A stretch of DNA of 64,000 nucleotides from Symbiodinium natans (lineage: Eukaryota > Sar > Dinophyceae > Suessiales > Symbiodiniaceae), in assembly GCA_905221605.1 (NCBI GenBank), contig CAJNDS010001646.1, positions 706,116 to 770,115 on the forward strand. The letters run 5' to 3'. A program made the translations under genes and the position numbers. Below are positions 21,609 through 31,248 of the stretch, in pieces (the stretch's first letter is position 1; the number at the start of each line of letters is the position of its first letter). Below the pieces are notes generated by a model. It saw only the letters and a list, made by a program, of their open reading frames with translations. It ran no database searches and was not told the DNA's origin.

Positions 21609-23600
21609 AATGCTTCAAAGTCTCAGCAAGTGTGGAGAGGCCGTGACACTTCACGTCTACGATGTTCTTGGTCCAGGCCAACATGCAGGACGGGGAACAC
21701 ACACAAGTTCGGAGCAAAACTTAGCTGGGGGGAGGGGGGGAATCCCTCCTCGGTAAGTCTCATGCTTGGCTTGGCGAGGCTCAAAACCTTCAAAGCCCCC
21801 CGCCCCCCCCCCCGCCTCCCCCACACACTGGGACTGCATGTGGAAATCCTGGAAGCCTGCCAGGCGACAACGGCACAGTCCACCTCCGAGGCAAGGATGG
21901 GGTCATGTGGGCACTGAGCATATGGGGGTTTACGAAAGCAGGGGACCCCCAATTTAGACCCCCAAATAGTAGGATCCCCTGATAATAAGGACCCCAATAA
22001 GGTACCCCCCCAATAAGGCAAACCCGAAAACCGAAGGCCTGAGCCCCATCAAAAAAAAAAAAGTCACGGCCCGAACGCTTGTCATTATAGTGTACCCCCA
22101 AAACAAAGGCCAAAATCCTGAATAGCCGAAACTTTTTTCGTAATAGCGTCCCCCTAGAATATTGCGGGTGCAACATTAGGACTCTTCCCCAAATAGCTGA
22201 GGGTGTTGACAGCGCGGGTTCCGCGTTGTTTGCATTGCAATGCAAGCCCATGGCTTCTGCGACTGCAGAAGGCACCGGCGCCTTCCACTTGGGCCTTGAG
22301 GTTGCAGGAGCGGGCGGTTGAGAGGGGGAGGTTGAGGGCGGGGATGACATCGGCAGGAAGTTCGTATGGGTTTGTGGAAGTAGGATTGTCAAAGATCGCC
22401 AAAGCCGCCAAAGGCTTTTTGCGCTTTTCCCGTTGCTGGTAGGCTTTGTTTCAGGAAATCAAGGCCGGGTTCAGGGTAGGAAGCTCTGAGCAACACCTGC
22501 TGCATCCAATTCCGATGGTATCTGTGTTGCGTGGGCATCGTGGCGGATGGAGTCTCCCTTGACTTCCGACAGCGCCAGGAGTGGAATGGAGCTACGGCTA
22601 TGCAGAGACGGGCACAGGCTCGAGCTCTCCTTGAAGAGTAAGACACACTGGGACTCCTGGGCTTTCTTGTTGGACTCTACAGCAGGGCCCCTGTTGTCAC
22701 ATCGGGTATCATGACCGTTTGGATTCCTGGTTTGTGGGGGGTTGAAGCCCAAAATCCTCTGCAAGCAAAGAGCGTTGTCTGCAGAGGCGTCTTCCAGTAT
22801 GCCCCCCTGGGCTGCGAAGCTCACAGCTATCGCCCCTCGTCTGGGCTCTGGCGGGGCATTTGACATTTGTGTTTCAGGAAGAAGGTCAGGGCGTCGCCAG
22901 GGCGCTCAGCGTCTCCAAAGCCCCAAAACAGAGGGTAGGCTTTGGGGTGGGGCATCTCTCGTGAGCCGTCGGTTGTTTGTTTCCACACCTCTCTAGCAGT
23001 GTTCTTGTTTGTGTTTTGGTGCCTCCTCCAACATCCAAGAAAAAAATCAGTGGGTTTTCTCCACACCGCGGCCGCGAGGTGGTGTCGTGGAGCTCGGCTA
23101 TACGCAGCTGGCTCCCGAGCAGGCTCCTTTTTTGTAGGGATTTGGGTGACTTGGGAATCCATGGATCCGGCAGACAGGACATTGAGGGGCGTCAAGAGCC
23201 CAGCTCGGGATTCAGAAGGCTTCTACTTCCTTGAAGCATGGGACCTCGGGTTAGCCCTAGATAAGGCTCCCCTCGAATCTGCTAGTATGTTCCACGAAGC
23301 TTCAAGTAGGAGCTTGCAACTTGCGGCGTATCGCATAAAAAGACAAAGAGCAGCTGCCACGCTTCAGGCGTTAAATGGATGAGGTCTTGCACATTTCTTC
23401 TCCATTGTGCGTGCATCCAAGAGTAGGGGTTGAAAGGGGGGTTCCCTAAATTGGGTGGCCCTCTTGAAGTAGTCCCCCCAAAAAACAACCAGGGAGCCCA
23501 GGTCGTTCAGAGAAGCCAAACTCGGCCAGGCCGTGGAGCGGCTCGAGACGCTGAGCCAGGCTTGGAAAGGCGCAGACTACGCCTCTCGTCATGCACCGTC
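21609..23600 (+). CDS. PPPDE-family (DeSI-like) putative cysteine isopeptidase, partial exon set
   Basis: Five exons match the PPPDE fold in order. 21609-21670 reads MLQSLSKCGEA then VTLHVYDVL, the first beta strand (GTCCAG donor). 22269-22307 reads GTGAFHLGLEV, containing the catalytic His of the family's F-H-x-G-x-E-V motif (GA donor). 22357-22379 reads GSSYGFVE and matches the Y-x-Y/S-Y-G strand, joining in phase. About 22785-22831 reads GVFQYAPLGCEAHSYR. About 23509-23598 reads EAKLGQAVERLETLSQAWKG then ADYA, corresponding to the helix before the W-x-G-x-x-Y motif. The exon with the nucleophile Cys (N-C-x-x-F) was not found. PPPDE proteins remove SUMO or ubiquitin from substrates in cytosol or nucleus. 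Several junction phases do not match, so further exons are missing. The family call is firm on motifs; activity is unproven. Confidence 0.65.
21921..22018 (+). mobile_element. Dispersed C-rich element, copy A
   Basis: Shares blocks TATGGGGGTTTAC, AAAGCAGGGGACCCC, TAGACCCC, AATAGTAGGAT, AAGGACCCC and GGTACCCC with copies at 34119, 36391 and (inverted) 55551. It lies inside a PPPDE intron. The element may extend to about 22155. Confidence 0.7.
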
Positions 23601-24468
23601 AGGGGATGCTTTGCAGCGCCCAACCCCCCAACAAAAAAGCACATTCTAGCGACCCTGGAATCCCAGAATCTTCATGGCGTGTCTCCACATCTCGAAGCCC
23701 AGGCCCGTAGTCTTGAGTAGCTTAGGGACCTCAAGCCCTTTTTGGAACAAAAGCAAGCAGCGTCTCCTCTGGCGCCTCAAGTTCTAAAGTCCTGGAGACC
23801 GAAATCCGAAGGATTCTCTTCAGCACAGCTGCTGCGATTTCGCGACGGCGGCATGCGATGCCCTGGGCGCTGCAAGGCGGATACTTCCGTGAACGGCACT
23901 TTGTCTTGATGTGCGTTTCTTCCACGCTCTGAACACTTTACGCTCTTCGGCGCTCAGCACCTCAGCGAACGAAAACAACTGGCAGCACGCTCGCCATCAA
24001 CAATCACTGCGATTTGGCGCTTTCACTGGTGGCTTGTCTCCGAAGTCAGTGGCATCATGTGGACACTCAGGAAACGAGACAGCCACAGCCCTGAGAACCA
24101 CCGCGCTTTGTCTGCGCTAGCGTGCAATGGACCGCGTGCCGCGAAGATGAATATGTCTCTGCCAAGAATGCCTGGGCGCGCTCCTTCTCCCTTCCTCTCG
24201 GTGCAAACTTTTCAGCTGCCGCTTTTGAGCTTCAAGTCGCGGAGTGAGCCGTCTCAAGCAATGATCCCCTTGAGTCCTTGGGTTTGTAGGCATCCGTTCC
24301 CTTTCAACGGTTGGGCGAGGAGTCCCACGAAGCCAAGCCTTTTGGAGCACAGTGCCTAAGTGCCTAAGGGTTCATGAAGCGCCGTAAAGAACCCGAAGAA
24401 GCTTCGAAACAACCCCACCCTTAAAACCAGCTTCCGAGCCCCCTAAACCCTTCCGCCACCTTGCCGCC

Positions 24469-24566
24469 ATGCTGCTCTGCCGCCTGCGGCCCGCAGCGCT
24501 GGGGGTGCGGGCGCTGGAGCGTCCTGCCGAAGAGGTCCGGGATGCTGCCGAGCAGATGCTTCTGAG
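24469..24566 (+). CDS. Candidate first exon
   Basis: ATG in good context (CCGCCATGC) opens MLLCRLRPAALGVRALERPA and EEVRDAAEQMLL with strongly G/C-rich third positions. It ends near a possible GC donor. It could be a transit- or signal-type N-terminus for the gene at 25409-26275; the link is not proven. Confidence 0.4.
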
Positions 24567-24746
24567 GCCACATCCGAGTTTCAACTTCGGATCGGGGTCT
24601 GAGTTTCGGAGCTGTCAGTTGCCTACTTATAGCAGAGGCCTTGAAAAGAGGGGAGACGTCGGAGAGTTCAAAAGTCTTGTTTAGGGTTTTCGGTGAGCCC
24701 CCCCATATCGCCGCAAAAGCCCCGCGGCGGAGCTTCTCCCCCTTTG

Positions 24747-24850
24747 AGGCTTGAGCAGGGCATCAGCGAGGATGAGCGCGGCCAGCGCTTTGCTTGCGAG
24801 CTGCGCCTTCCATCTGCGCCCCACATTGCAGGCGCGCTGCCTTCCTCGAA
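24747..24850 (+). CDS. Candidate exon
   Basis: After TTTGAG|G it reads LEQGISEDERGQRFACELRL and PSAPHIAGALP. Codon pattern supports coding; the donor is unresolved. The opposite strand is also open, so strand is inferred from the neighbours. Confidence 0.3.
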
Positions 24851-24961
24851 AAAACCCCAAAAATCCCACTCCCCCCTGATCCCCCTCCCTTCCACCTCCT
24901 GAACATGAGGGAAGGTTCTATATATTTACGAACTATGGGGGGTTAAGCATGTTTCTCCCGT

Positions 24962-24964
24962 ATC

Positions 24965-24999
<35 letters not shown>

Positions 25000-25000
25000 G
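24962..25000. repeat. TA microsatellite
   Basis: Two TA runs of 15-20 bases separated by TGTA. Confidence 0.85.
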
Positions 25001-25199
25001 CAGCACCGAATGAAGACGGGACAACTGTGCTAGCACAAAAGGCCTTGCTTTCAGATGCCGTATTGAAGCCGAAAGGGCCCTCCCCCCCCAAAGCTCCACT
25101 TCCCTCAGCTCAGAGGGCCGGGCTTGGCTGCTGCCAGCGCCCGACTGGGCCCTCCCTGGATGTTTCCCAGTCCCTCGGAGACATGGGCTGCGGCTTAAA

Positions 25200-25310
25200 G
25201 TTACAGGGTTTAGGGTTTAGGGTTTTGGGGTTTAGGGTTTGGGGTTTAGGGTTTTTGTAACGGGAGGAAGTCAGGCACGGGGGCTTCGGGTTTTAGGGTT
25301 TTGAGGGGTT
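25200..25310. repeat. TTTAGGG-type tract
   Basis: GGGTTTA heptamers with GGGGTTT variants at 25206-25258, then looser copies to 25310. Confidence 0.85.
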
Positions 25311-25408
25311 GGGTTCAAGTTTTGAGAGGCATGACTCGTGGCTTCACCCGAGAGATTTCTCTAGAAGTTGGGTTTCAACACCACGTTTCAGCTCACGCTG
25401 TTTTGCAG

Positions 25409-26275
25409 GGGTCCTTGCGAAGATGAGCCAAGGTTTTGGAAGATGCCATCTTATGACCCAGGACACCCGGCAGAGTTTACCGAGTCCACCATGGACAGCA
25501 TTCCTGTTCGGCCCTTTGCACGAAAACAAGGGACGCCGGCTTCTGCTTTGGCAGGTATCAGCTCGGGGATATGGGAGACTAGAGTCGTTCTTATCTTAGG
25601 CACTGCTGCACGGATTTGGGTAAACAGGCTCGTCTGTTTGCAACTTTCTCTCTCGCCTGCCAGTCAGAGTATTGCTGCCACCTTTTCCTGAAGGCTTGTG
25701 CGTAGGTCGGCGTTGTCAGGTTAGTTCTCGAGCTAGTGGGGTTCCCGCTTTCAGCCTTGAACCTGCCCCAGGACGCGCGGTCCTTAGTCGAGGAGAGCCT
25801 CGACTCGGCGGTGAGGAGGGCCATCTTCGACACGGTTGCTGCTGCACGCGCGCAGGGCTTCCATGTGCAGATCGACCGCCATGACTTGTTCCATGGCCAC
25901 CTCTTTTCTCGCAAGAGTGGGGAGGTGGGCATCCTCCTCCATGCATGCGAGTACCCTACCCAGAATGAGGACTTTCCCATCAACCTCGGCTTCTGCCAAG
26001 CAGATTCCCAGGTCCAGTACGAGGATGCTGTGATGCAGCATCGGAACATCTTGCTCCTCTTCTCCAAGGTTCTCCGTGCCTTTGTCCTCGACGCGGAGTC
26101 TGACATGGTCAAGGCCCTGATTCCCGAGTATGCCCGGAGGCCGATGTACACACTCTACGAGGACAGCCTCGGCGAGCCTCTGGCAGACGTGTACTTCGTC
26201 CCCAGCGAAGAGAAGCTGGGTTGGGTGAGCCGCTTGTCGAAGGGCTCCAAGAAGAGCTCGAAGATACGGCTATGA
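25409..26275 (+). CDS. Conserved-looking gene of unknown function, two phase-matched exons
   Basis: Exon 25409-25554 (TTTTGCAG acceptor, GCAG|GTATCA donor) reads GPCEDEPRFWKMPSYDPGHP and so on. It joins exon 25755-26275 (CTTTCAG acceptor) through a G|CC codon. The second exon has 172 codons, with a compact HDLFHGHLF, LLHACEYPTQ, LGFCQ core, a helix with HRNILLLFSKVLRAFVLDA, and a basic tail ending at TGA 26273-26275. A strong GTGAGC donor at 26225 offers an alternative end just before the basic tail. It is globular, with no membrane segment, and I do not recognise the family. The long second exon and clean codon bias make this one of the surest coding calls in the window. Confidence 0.75.
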
Positions 26276-26678
26276 ATGGCTATGACCGTTTCATGACCGT
26301 TTCGGAGCGGGCCTCTCAGGACTCTGTTCGGCAGAAGCCGTGGATGTCTGTGTGGCAAAAGAGGGCTGCTGGGCTTTCGGATTGCTTTTCAGGTTCTCTT
26401 CCGTGCCTATCGCGTGTTGTTCCGATTAGTCATTACGTGTGTTGTTAGCCGCCAGTGACAGCCTGGCTGCAGAATGCGAAGCCTTGGTGGTCGTCCAAGC
26501 ACTCTGGCATGACGCGCTTGTCCGATAGGATTGCCCCCCCGAACTCTCTTGCTTGTCCTTTAATGCAGAACCTCTCTCATTGAAGGGAAAGGGAGGAGTC
26601 CCAAAGTTTCACATTGAGATGTCCCACAAGCAAGCAGCAGCCATCATCAGCCCCACTCCTTGCGGAGAGACCTTGCAG

Positions 26679-26806
26679 AGAGGCCGCCCGACTGGGTTCG
26701 CGATCTCGGGGCAGCTGGCGCCACTCTCACTGGCGGCGGCGGGGCTGGCACAGGGAGTTTTGAGGATTTTTTGACGGCTGCGGGGCCTGAGTTCATTGCT
26801 CCCCAA
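26679..26806 (+). CDS. Exon resembling a PPPDE C-terminal segment
   Basis: Bounded by CTTGCAG and CAA|GTGAGG. It reads RPPDWVRDLGAAGATLTGGG, a Gly-rich linker, then SFEDFLTAAGPEFIAPQ. RPPDWVRDLGAAGA resembles the P-x-W-V-N-R-L-A-x-x-G segment that follows the catalytic domain in PPPDE proteins. It lies 3 kb beyond the other PPPDE exons and after another gene's stop, so it is either a separate gene piece or evidence of nested genes. Confidence 0.4.
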
Positions 26807-27112
26807 GTGAGGCACGATGTAGGGCCCGTTTTTTTTGGAGACTTGCGACCGGAGCTCCCCGAGATTCATGTCTCACTGTGGTGCTTTTAGGTTTTGGGGG
26901 TTCAGGTTTAGGAATGGGGGCCTGCAGAGTTGCGGGCTGGGTTGGGGGTTGCGCTTTTGTCGGGTTTCCACAAGCTCAAAATGCGATTCGGAGGTTTGCA
27001 ACGCTGGCTCTGTCATGGGGTTGGTGCCTGGGTTCTCCAGGGAGCCGCGGTGCAAAATAACCTGGAGCCTGAGAACGCAACAAAAGCCTTCAGCACCCTT
27101 CATCCTACCTGA

Positions 27113-27305
27113 ACCTAAACCCTAAACCCTATAAACCCTATAAACCCTACAAACCCTATAAACCCTATAAACCCTATAAACCCTATAATCCCTATAAACC
27201 CTATAAACCTTCTAAACCCTCTTAACCCTGTAAACCCTATAAACCCTCTGATAAACCCGATAATTCCTGTAAACACTGTAAACCCTATACGCCCGCTAAA
27301 CCCCT
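27113..27305. repeat. CCCTATAAA nonamer array
   Basis: About 19 copies of a telomere-like unit expanded to 9 bp (AAACCCTAT), with a few CCCTAAA and CCCTGTAAA variants. Confidence 0.9.
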
Positions 27306-27427
27306 AGACAGTTCCGTTTGGGGAACCAGCCGAGGCTGCCTCCTCCCACGCGACAAGGCACAGCGCGCCCCCCGAACTTCGTTCGTCACACTGCAAAAGA
27401 CCGAGAGAGGGGGGCCTTTGGGGGATG

Positions 27428-27885
27428 GGTTTAGGGTTTTAGGTTTAGGGTTCAGGGTTTAGGGTTTAGGGTTTAGGTTTGTAGGGTATAGGGTTTCGGG
27501 CCTTTAGGGTTTATAGTGGAGAGAGGGGGGGGGGGAGGGCGCCCTTTCAAATCATGAGATTTTTGGGGATAGTGTATAGGGTTTGTAGGGTTTGTAGGGT
27601 TTAGGGTTTAGGGTTTACAGCGTTTAAAGGGTTTTAAGGGTTTAAAGGGTTCGATTCAGGGCCCACCAGGATAACCCCCATAACACAAGCCCTGCTGGCA
27701 GAGGCCCACGGAACCGCTGTCCTCGCTGCTGCGCAGGTGCCGGGACGCAGTACTGACTCCCTCAGGGTTTCGGGTTTGGGGTTCAGGGTTTGGGGTTCAG
27801 GGTTTGGGGTTTAGGGTTTATAGGGTTTAGGGTTCAGGAAGTTCTGGGGGTTAGGGTTTAGGGTTTCGGGTTTCGGGTTTAGGGT
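27428..27885. repeat. Scattered TTTAGGG/TTCAGGG tracts
   Basis: Runs at 27428-27500, 27575-27650 and 27765-27882, with GGGTTTA, GGGTTCA, GGGTTTG and TTGTAGGG variants and non-repeat sequence between. No gene is seen in 26900-27885. Confidence 0.8.
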
Positions 27886-27997
27886 TATTCGTGTGCCACA
27901 ATCAGTTTCCGGATTTCATGCCCTGCATCCCAAGCCTTGTTCCCCGAGTCCCCTGTGCAGTGAAGCAGGCCTTGTCAATGAGTCTCTTCCTCTTGAA

Positions 27998-28146
27998 ATC
28001 CCAGTGGACACTGGCAAGGCAAGTCGAATCGACGCCCGCTTCGCTCGCCAGGGCGCCGCCGGCGACGCTTCGAGCCTCGATTGCAGCTGTGGGTCTGTGG
28101 GCCAGCTTTTCCAAGTGGAAGACGGAGACTTCCGCGCCCAGCAAGG
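27998..28146 (+). CDS. Candidate exon, frame unresolved
   Basis: A G/C-rich segment between CCCAG (about 28001) and CAAG|GTGTGG (28147). Two frames stay open. One reads WTLARQVESTPASLARAPPA and onward, the other DTGKASRIDARFARQGAAGD and onward. Codon third positions slightly favour the first. Confidence 0.35.
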
Positions 28147-28863
28147 TGTGGATGGAGCCTCAGAACTTACCCGGACCCTAGGGTTACTGAGGGTGACAAT
28201 CCCAACCCTGAGCAGTGCACAGACCATCAGCTGAATGTCAGATCTTGGGGTCCCCTCCCCGAAGCCTTCGGTGGCCCAGGACACCGGCCTCAGCATCGAA
28301 CTTTATCTGACCGTCGAAGGCCCTCCTTCAATGCCTTTAAAGCAACAGTGTTAGGACATTTTGCTTCGAGGATATTTTGGGGTGGGGCCCGGGAGTGGGC
28401 TGCTGTATTTCAGGGCAATCGGAAAATGGTCAGAAAGGCTCCAAGAAAGTCAGATCTCCCACGTGTGCTCGTGTTAAGGTGTCCCCCAGAATCCCGCGAC
28501 CCTGTTTTCTTCAGCATGCCAAGCCGCAGACGGAGAGCCACGAGTTTCTCATTTCCTCTTGCTCCTCCCTTCCTCCCTTTCTCTCTTTCTTACTCTCTGT
28601 CTATCCTTCCTTGTCGTGGTTTGCTTCAGCCCTCAGGTTGGCAGGCGCTTGGGCTGCCATCGGCAAATGGCGTTAATGAGAGGTCGATCACGAGTCGATC
28701 TTTGGGGGCTCGCGGCACTTCTCAAAGACTGGCAGCACCCTGACTCAGTAGAGAGGGAGACTAGTCCTAGCTGTTGCAGCTGCAGGTCTCGGAGGAAGCC
28801 GTGGGCCGACGGCCGCTCTTCCCTTAAAGGGAACAGGGTGCCCCCCCATGCGGCGGAGGAGCC

Positions 28864-29070
28864 TTGGCCCCCCTCTGGGCGGCGTCGATGAGCCGGTTGG
28901 CCTACGAGTCTAGGACGAGCCTAGGACGAGCCGACGAGTTCTGCTCGGCCCTGTGGCGCTTTGACTCCCCCAAAAACTGGGCCTTGCTCCTCCGTCCCAT
29001 GCTTAGCTTATGTAGCAGCGAAGCTGCTTTCGTCTCTGTTGTTGCAGCCTGCAAGTTTTCCCAGGGCTGC
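28864..29070 (+). CDS. Candidate exon
   Basis: Reads MSRLAYESRTSLGRADEFCS, ALWRFDSPKNWALLLRPMLS and on, with protein-like composition. A GACGAG acceptor before ADEFCS is an alternative start. No family. Confidence 0.3.
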
Positions 29071-29499
29071 AGGATCGAGAAGAAAAATTGTCATTCGGAG
29101 TGTTTCTGAGGGGCTCGGAGCTGTTGGGAGCGACTTGTGACGGGATTTCCGGAAGGGCTTTTGGTGGTGTTTTTTCCTTTTCTTTGTTGTTTTCTCCCAA
29201 GGTTCTGCTCAAGGGAGGGCCTGAGGCATGCCCCCCGCTTGAAGCCTTCGAGCGCGCACCTTCAAGTCGATGCTTTCAACCAAGAGCCGGGCCTAGGTTC
29301 CCCATTCAAGGAGGGCGCTCCCAAAAGTGGGCCAGAGGCAGCGCGAGAGCAGCCTGAAGCAGTTTTCCGATCTCGGCCGGTATCTGAGGTTTGTGGATGT
29401 GGCGGCTTGGAGCATCCGAGCTCGCAAGGCCTCTGGTGGGAAGTTGCACCCTCCGAAGCAGAGCCACCCAAAAACCTGGGATGCTTTTCCCCCCCAACA

Positions 29500-29758
29500 G
29501 AGTCCTTGAGAGAAGAGCCCCGAGAATTTCGCCGCATCGCTGGAGAGGTCTCCGCCCGCCTCGCCTGGCTGCGCCACCTGGAGCTTCTCCTTGCAGCCGG
29601 AGGCACTCCTCTCGGCTCCACCCAAGCCTTTTTTGCTCTGTCTACCCACAAGGGCCAAGCCCAAGCACCCGTTGAAAAGAAGTCTCTGCCCTTCTCTCTG
29701 CGAAGCTTCTTGCTGAGCGCAGGTGCGGCGGCCTGGCTGGCGCCTTTCCTGGCATTCG
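29500..29758 (+). CDS. Candidate exon, helical, 85 codons
   Basis: Reads LREEPREFRRIAGEVSARLA, WLRHLELLLAAGGTPLGSTQ, then a Lys-containing linker and a hydrophobic FLLSAGAAAWLAPFLAF segment, ending at a GGTTTTC donor. The terminal hydrophobic stretch could be a membrane helix. The 5' boundary is uncertain (the frame is open from about 29250). No family recognised. Confidence 0.45.
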
Positions 29759-29955
29759 GTTTTCATTTCAGGAACACAGGTTTTTCACTCTCAAAACCTG
29801 GGTTTCCCAATTACCCGGGGTTGAATCGGTGAGATGGGACGGTTCTTTGGGGTGGAGTTTTCTGCATGTTTAGACCACATTTGGGTGTGGGATGTTGTCG
29901 GCGGTTGCTTTCCATCATCCCAATTTTCTCTTCGGGCGCACGCTTTCCTGCAAAG

Positions 29956-30006
29956 CTCTGCCGAGATGGGCCACTGGTCATCATCTTCGCCAAGGACGGC
30001 TCGCAG
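29956..30006 (+). CDS. Candidate exon
   Basis: After CTGCAAAG it reads LCRDGPLVIIFAKDGSQ, a beta-hairpin-like segment. The phase to neighbours is not resolved. Confidence 0.4.
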
Positions 30007-30390
30007 TTGTAGCCTCCTCCTCCTCCTCCGTCTGCTCACGAAGCCCGAAACGTTGCAAGTTTCGGCGGTGCTTTCGCAGGTTTTGGGGGGGCTCATCCAG
30101 TCCAGGGCGCGTTGGAGTTCGGAGTTCGGGGGTCTCGGAACCGCACAGCCTTCTTGCTTCGGGCACTGCGCAGGACAGGGCCAATTCACGGCCGAGCACC
30201 CAGCGCTCCCAGCTCTTGATCCCTCGGCGCTCTTGAGTTGTGAGCCCCGGAAGCCATCAACACATCCCCCAAAGTTGCAAGGGGGCCTCGAAGCTTTAAG
30301 CCCCCAAACAACCCCCCCCCCTCTCTTCCCTCCCAGTGAACCACCTATCCCCATGCAGTGGCCTCTCGGAAGCTTCGCGCGTCAAAAGAG

Positions 30391-30460
30391 GTTGGGGAGA
30401 CCTGGAGCGCTTCGTCCTGGACCAGGCCAACCTGCTCCCCATCGCTGGGGCCGCTGCCAG
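30391..30460 (+). CDS. Exon of unrecognised gene (70 nt)
   Basis: AAAGAG|GT acceptor and CCAG|GTGGCA donor. It reads WGDLERFVLDQANLLPIAGA. Good codon bias. Confidence 0.5.
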
Positions 30461-30763
30461 GTGGCAACAATTCAAAACCGGCAATGCAAGCAGCTACATG
30501 TACAGTTAAGGGGGGCTTTGGGGTTCTTTAATTCGGGAATTGGCTTCAGGGTTTTTTCCTGTTTTTTTTTTGCCTGGGCCCCATGAAAAGTCCCCCGAAC
30601 AAAAACTTGTGGCTTCGGTGCAAACCGACGCGGGACGCGGGGGGCTCACATGGTGTCCAAAGTTCACCGCATAACCTCTGCAAAGTCCCCGCGTTTGGAG
30701 CCTTGCCCTCTCGGCACAACATCCGAGGCCTTCGGAGGCCTTTCATGTCCGAAACCTCCTCTC

Positions 30764-30893
30764 AGCCCAGGCTTCGGTTCTCCTCTACCACCTCTTTGCC
30801 TTCGCACTGGCGCGCGCGCATGCAGAGCAGGCCAGACTCTTGTTTCCTTCGGGGCAGGCTGACATGGGATTTGCTGCAGGGGGTGCTCACTTT
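30764..30893 (+). CDS. Candidate exon, hydrophobic helix
   Basis: After TCTCAG it reads QASVLLYHLFAFALARAHAE, QARLLFPSGQADMGFAAGG. Probably the same 28-31 kb gene; the right end is unknown. Confidence 0.4.
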
Positions 30894-31248
30894 AACAGCA
30901 GAAGTGCGTAGGACTTTGCTTCGGGTGGTCCCCAATCTTCAGCCCATCACGGGAGTCCGAAGAAGGCCGCCACCGATTCCACCATAGGTTGAGTTGAGCC
31001 ATTCAGCAACCGAGAGTCATCCGGCTCGGCTTTATGCCTGAACCTATCGACCTACAGACCCAGAGACCACCGCAGCCCTGAGCAGCTTGTTTTGTAAATG
31101 CCCCACCTCAAGCAGCATGCTGCTAGCATGCAAATGCTGAAAAAAGGCCCCGAAAAGGAATTCTGGAAGGCTGGACAGTTGAGGGATGTGGAGAGCTTGT
31201 GCAAGGGAGGTGTGTGGAAACGGGGGGGGGGGGGGTGTGCCCCCGAAG

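Noticed and set aside
21861-21918. Segment reading DNGTVHLRGKDGVMWALS in a PPPDE intron
   Set aside because: Protein-like and after an AG|G, but it does not fit the PPPDE fold between the first strand and the catalytic His, and no donor was found before the dispersed element.
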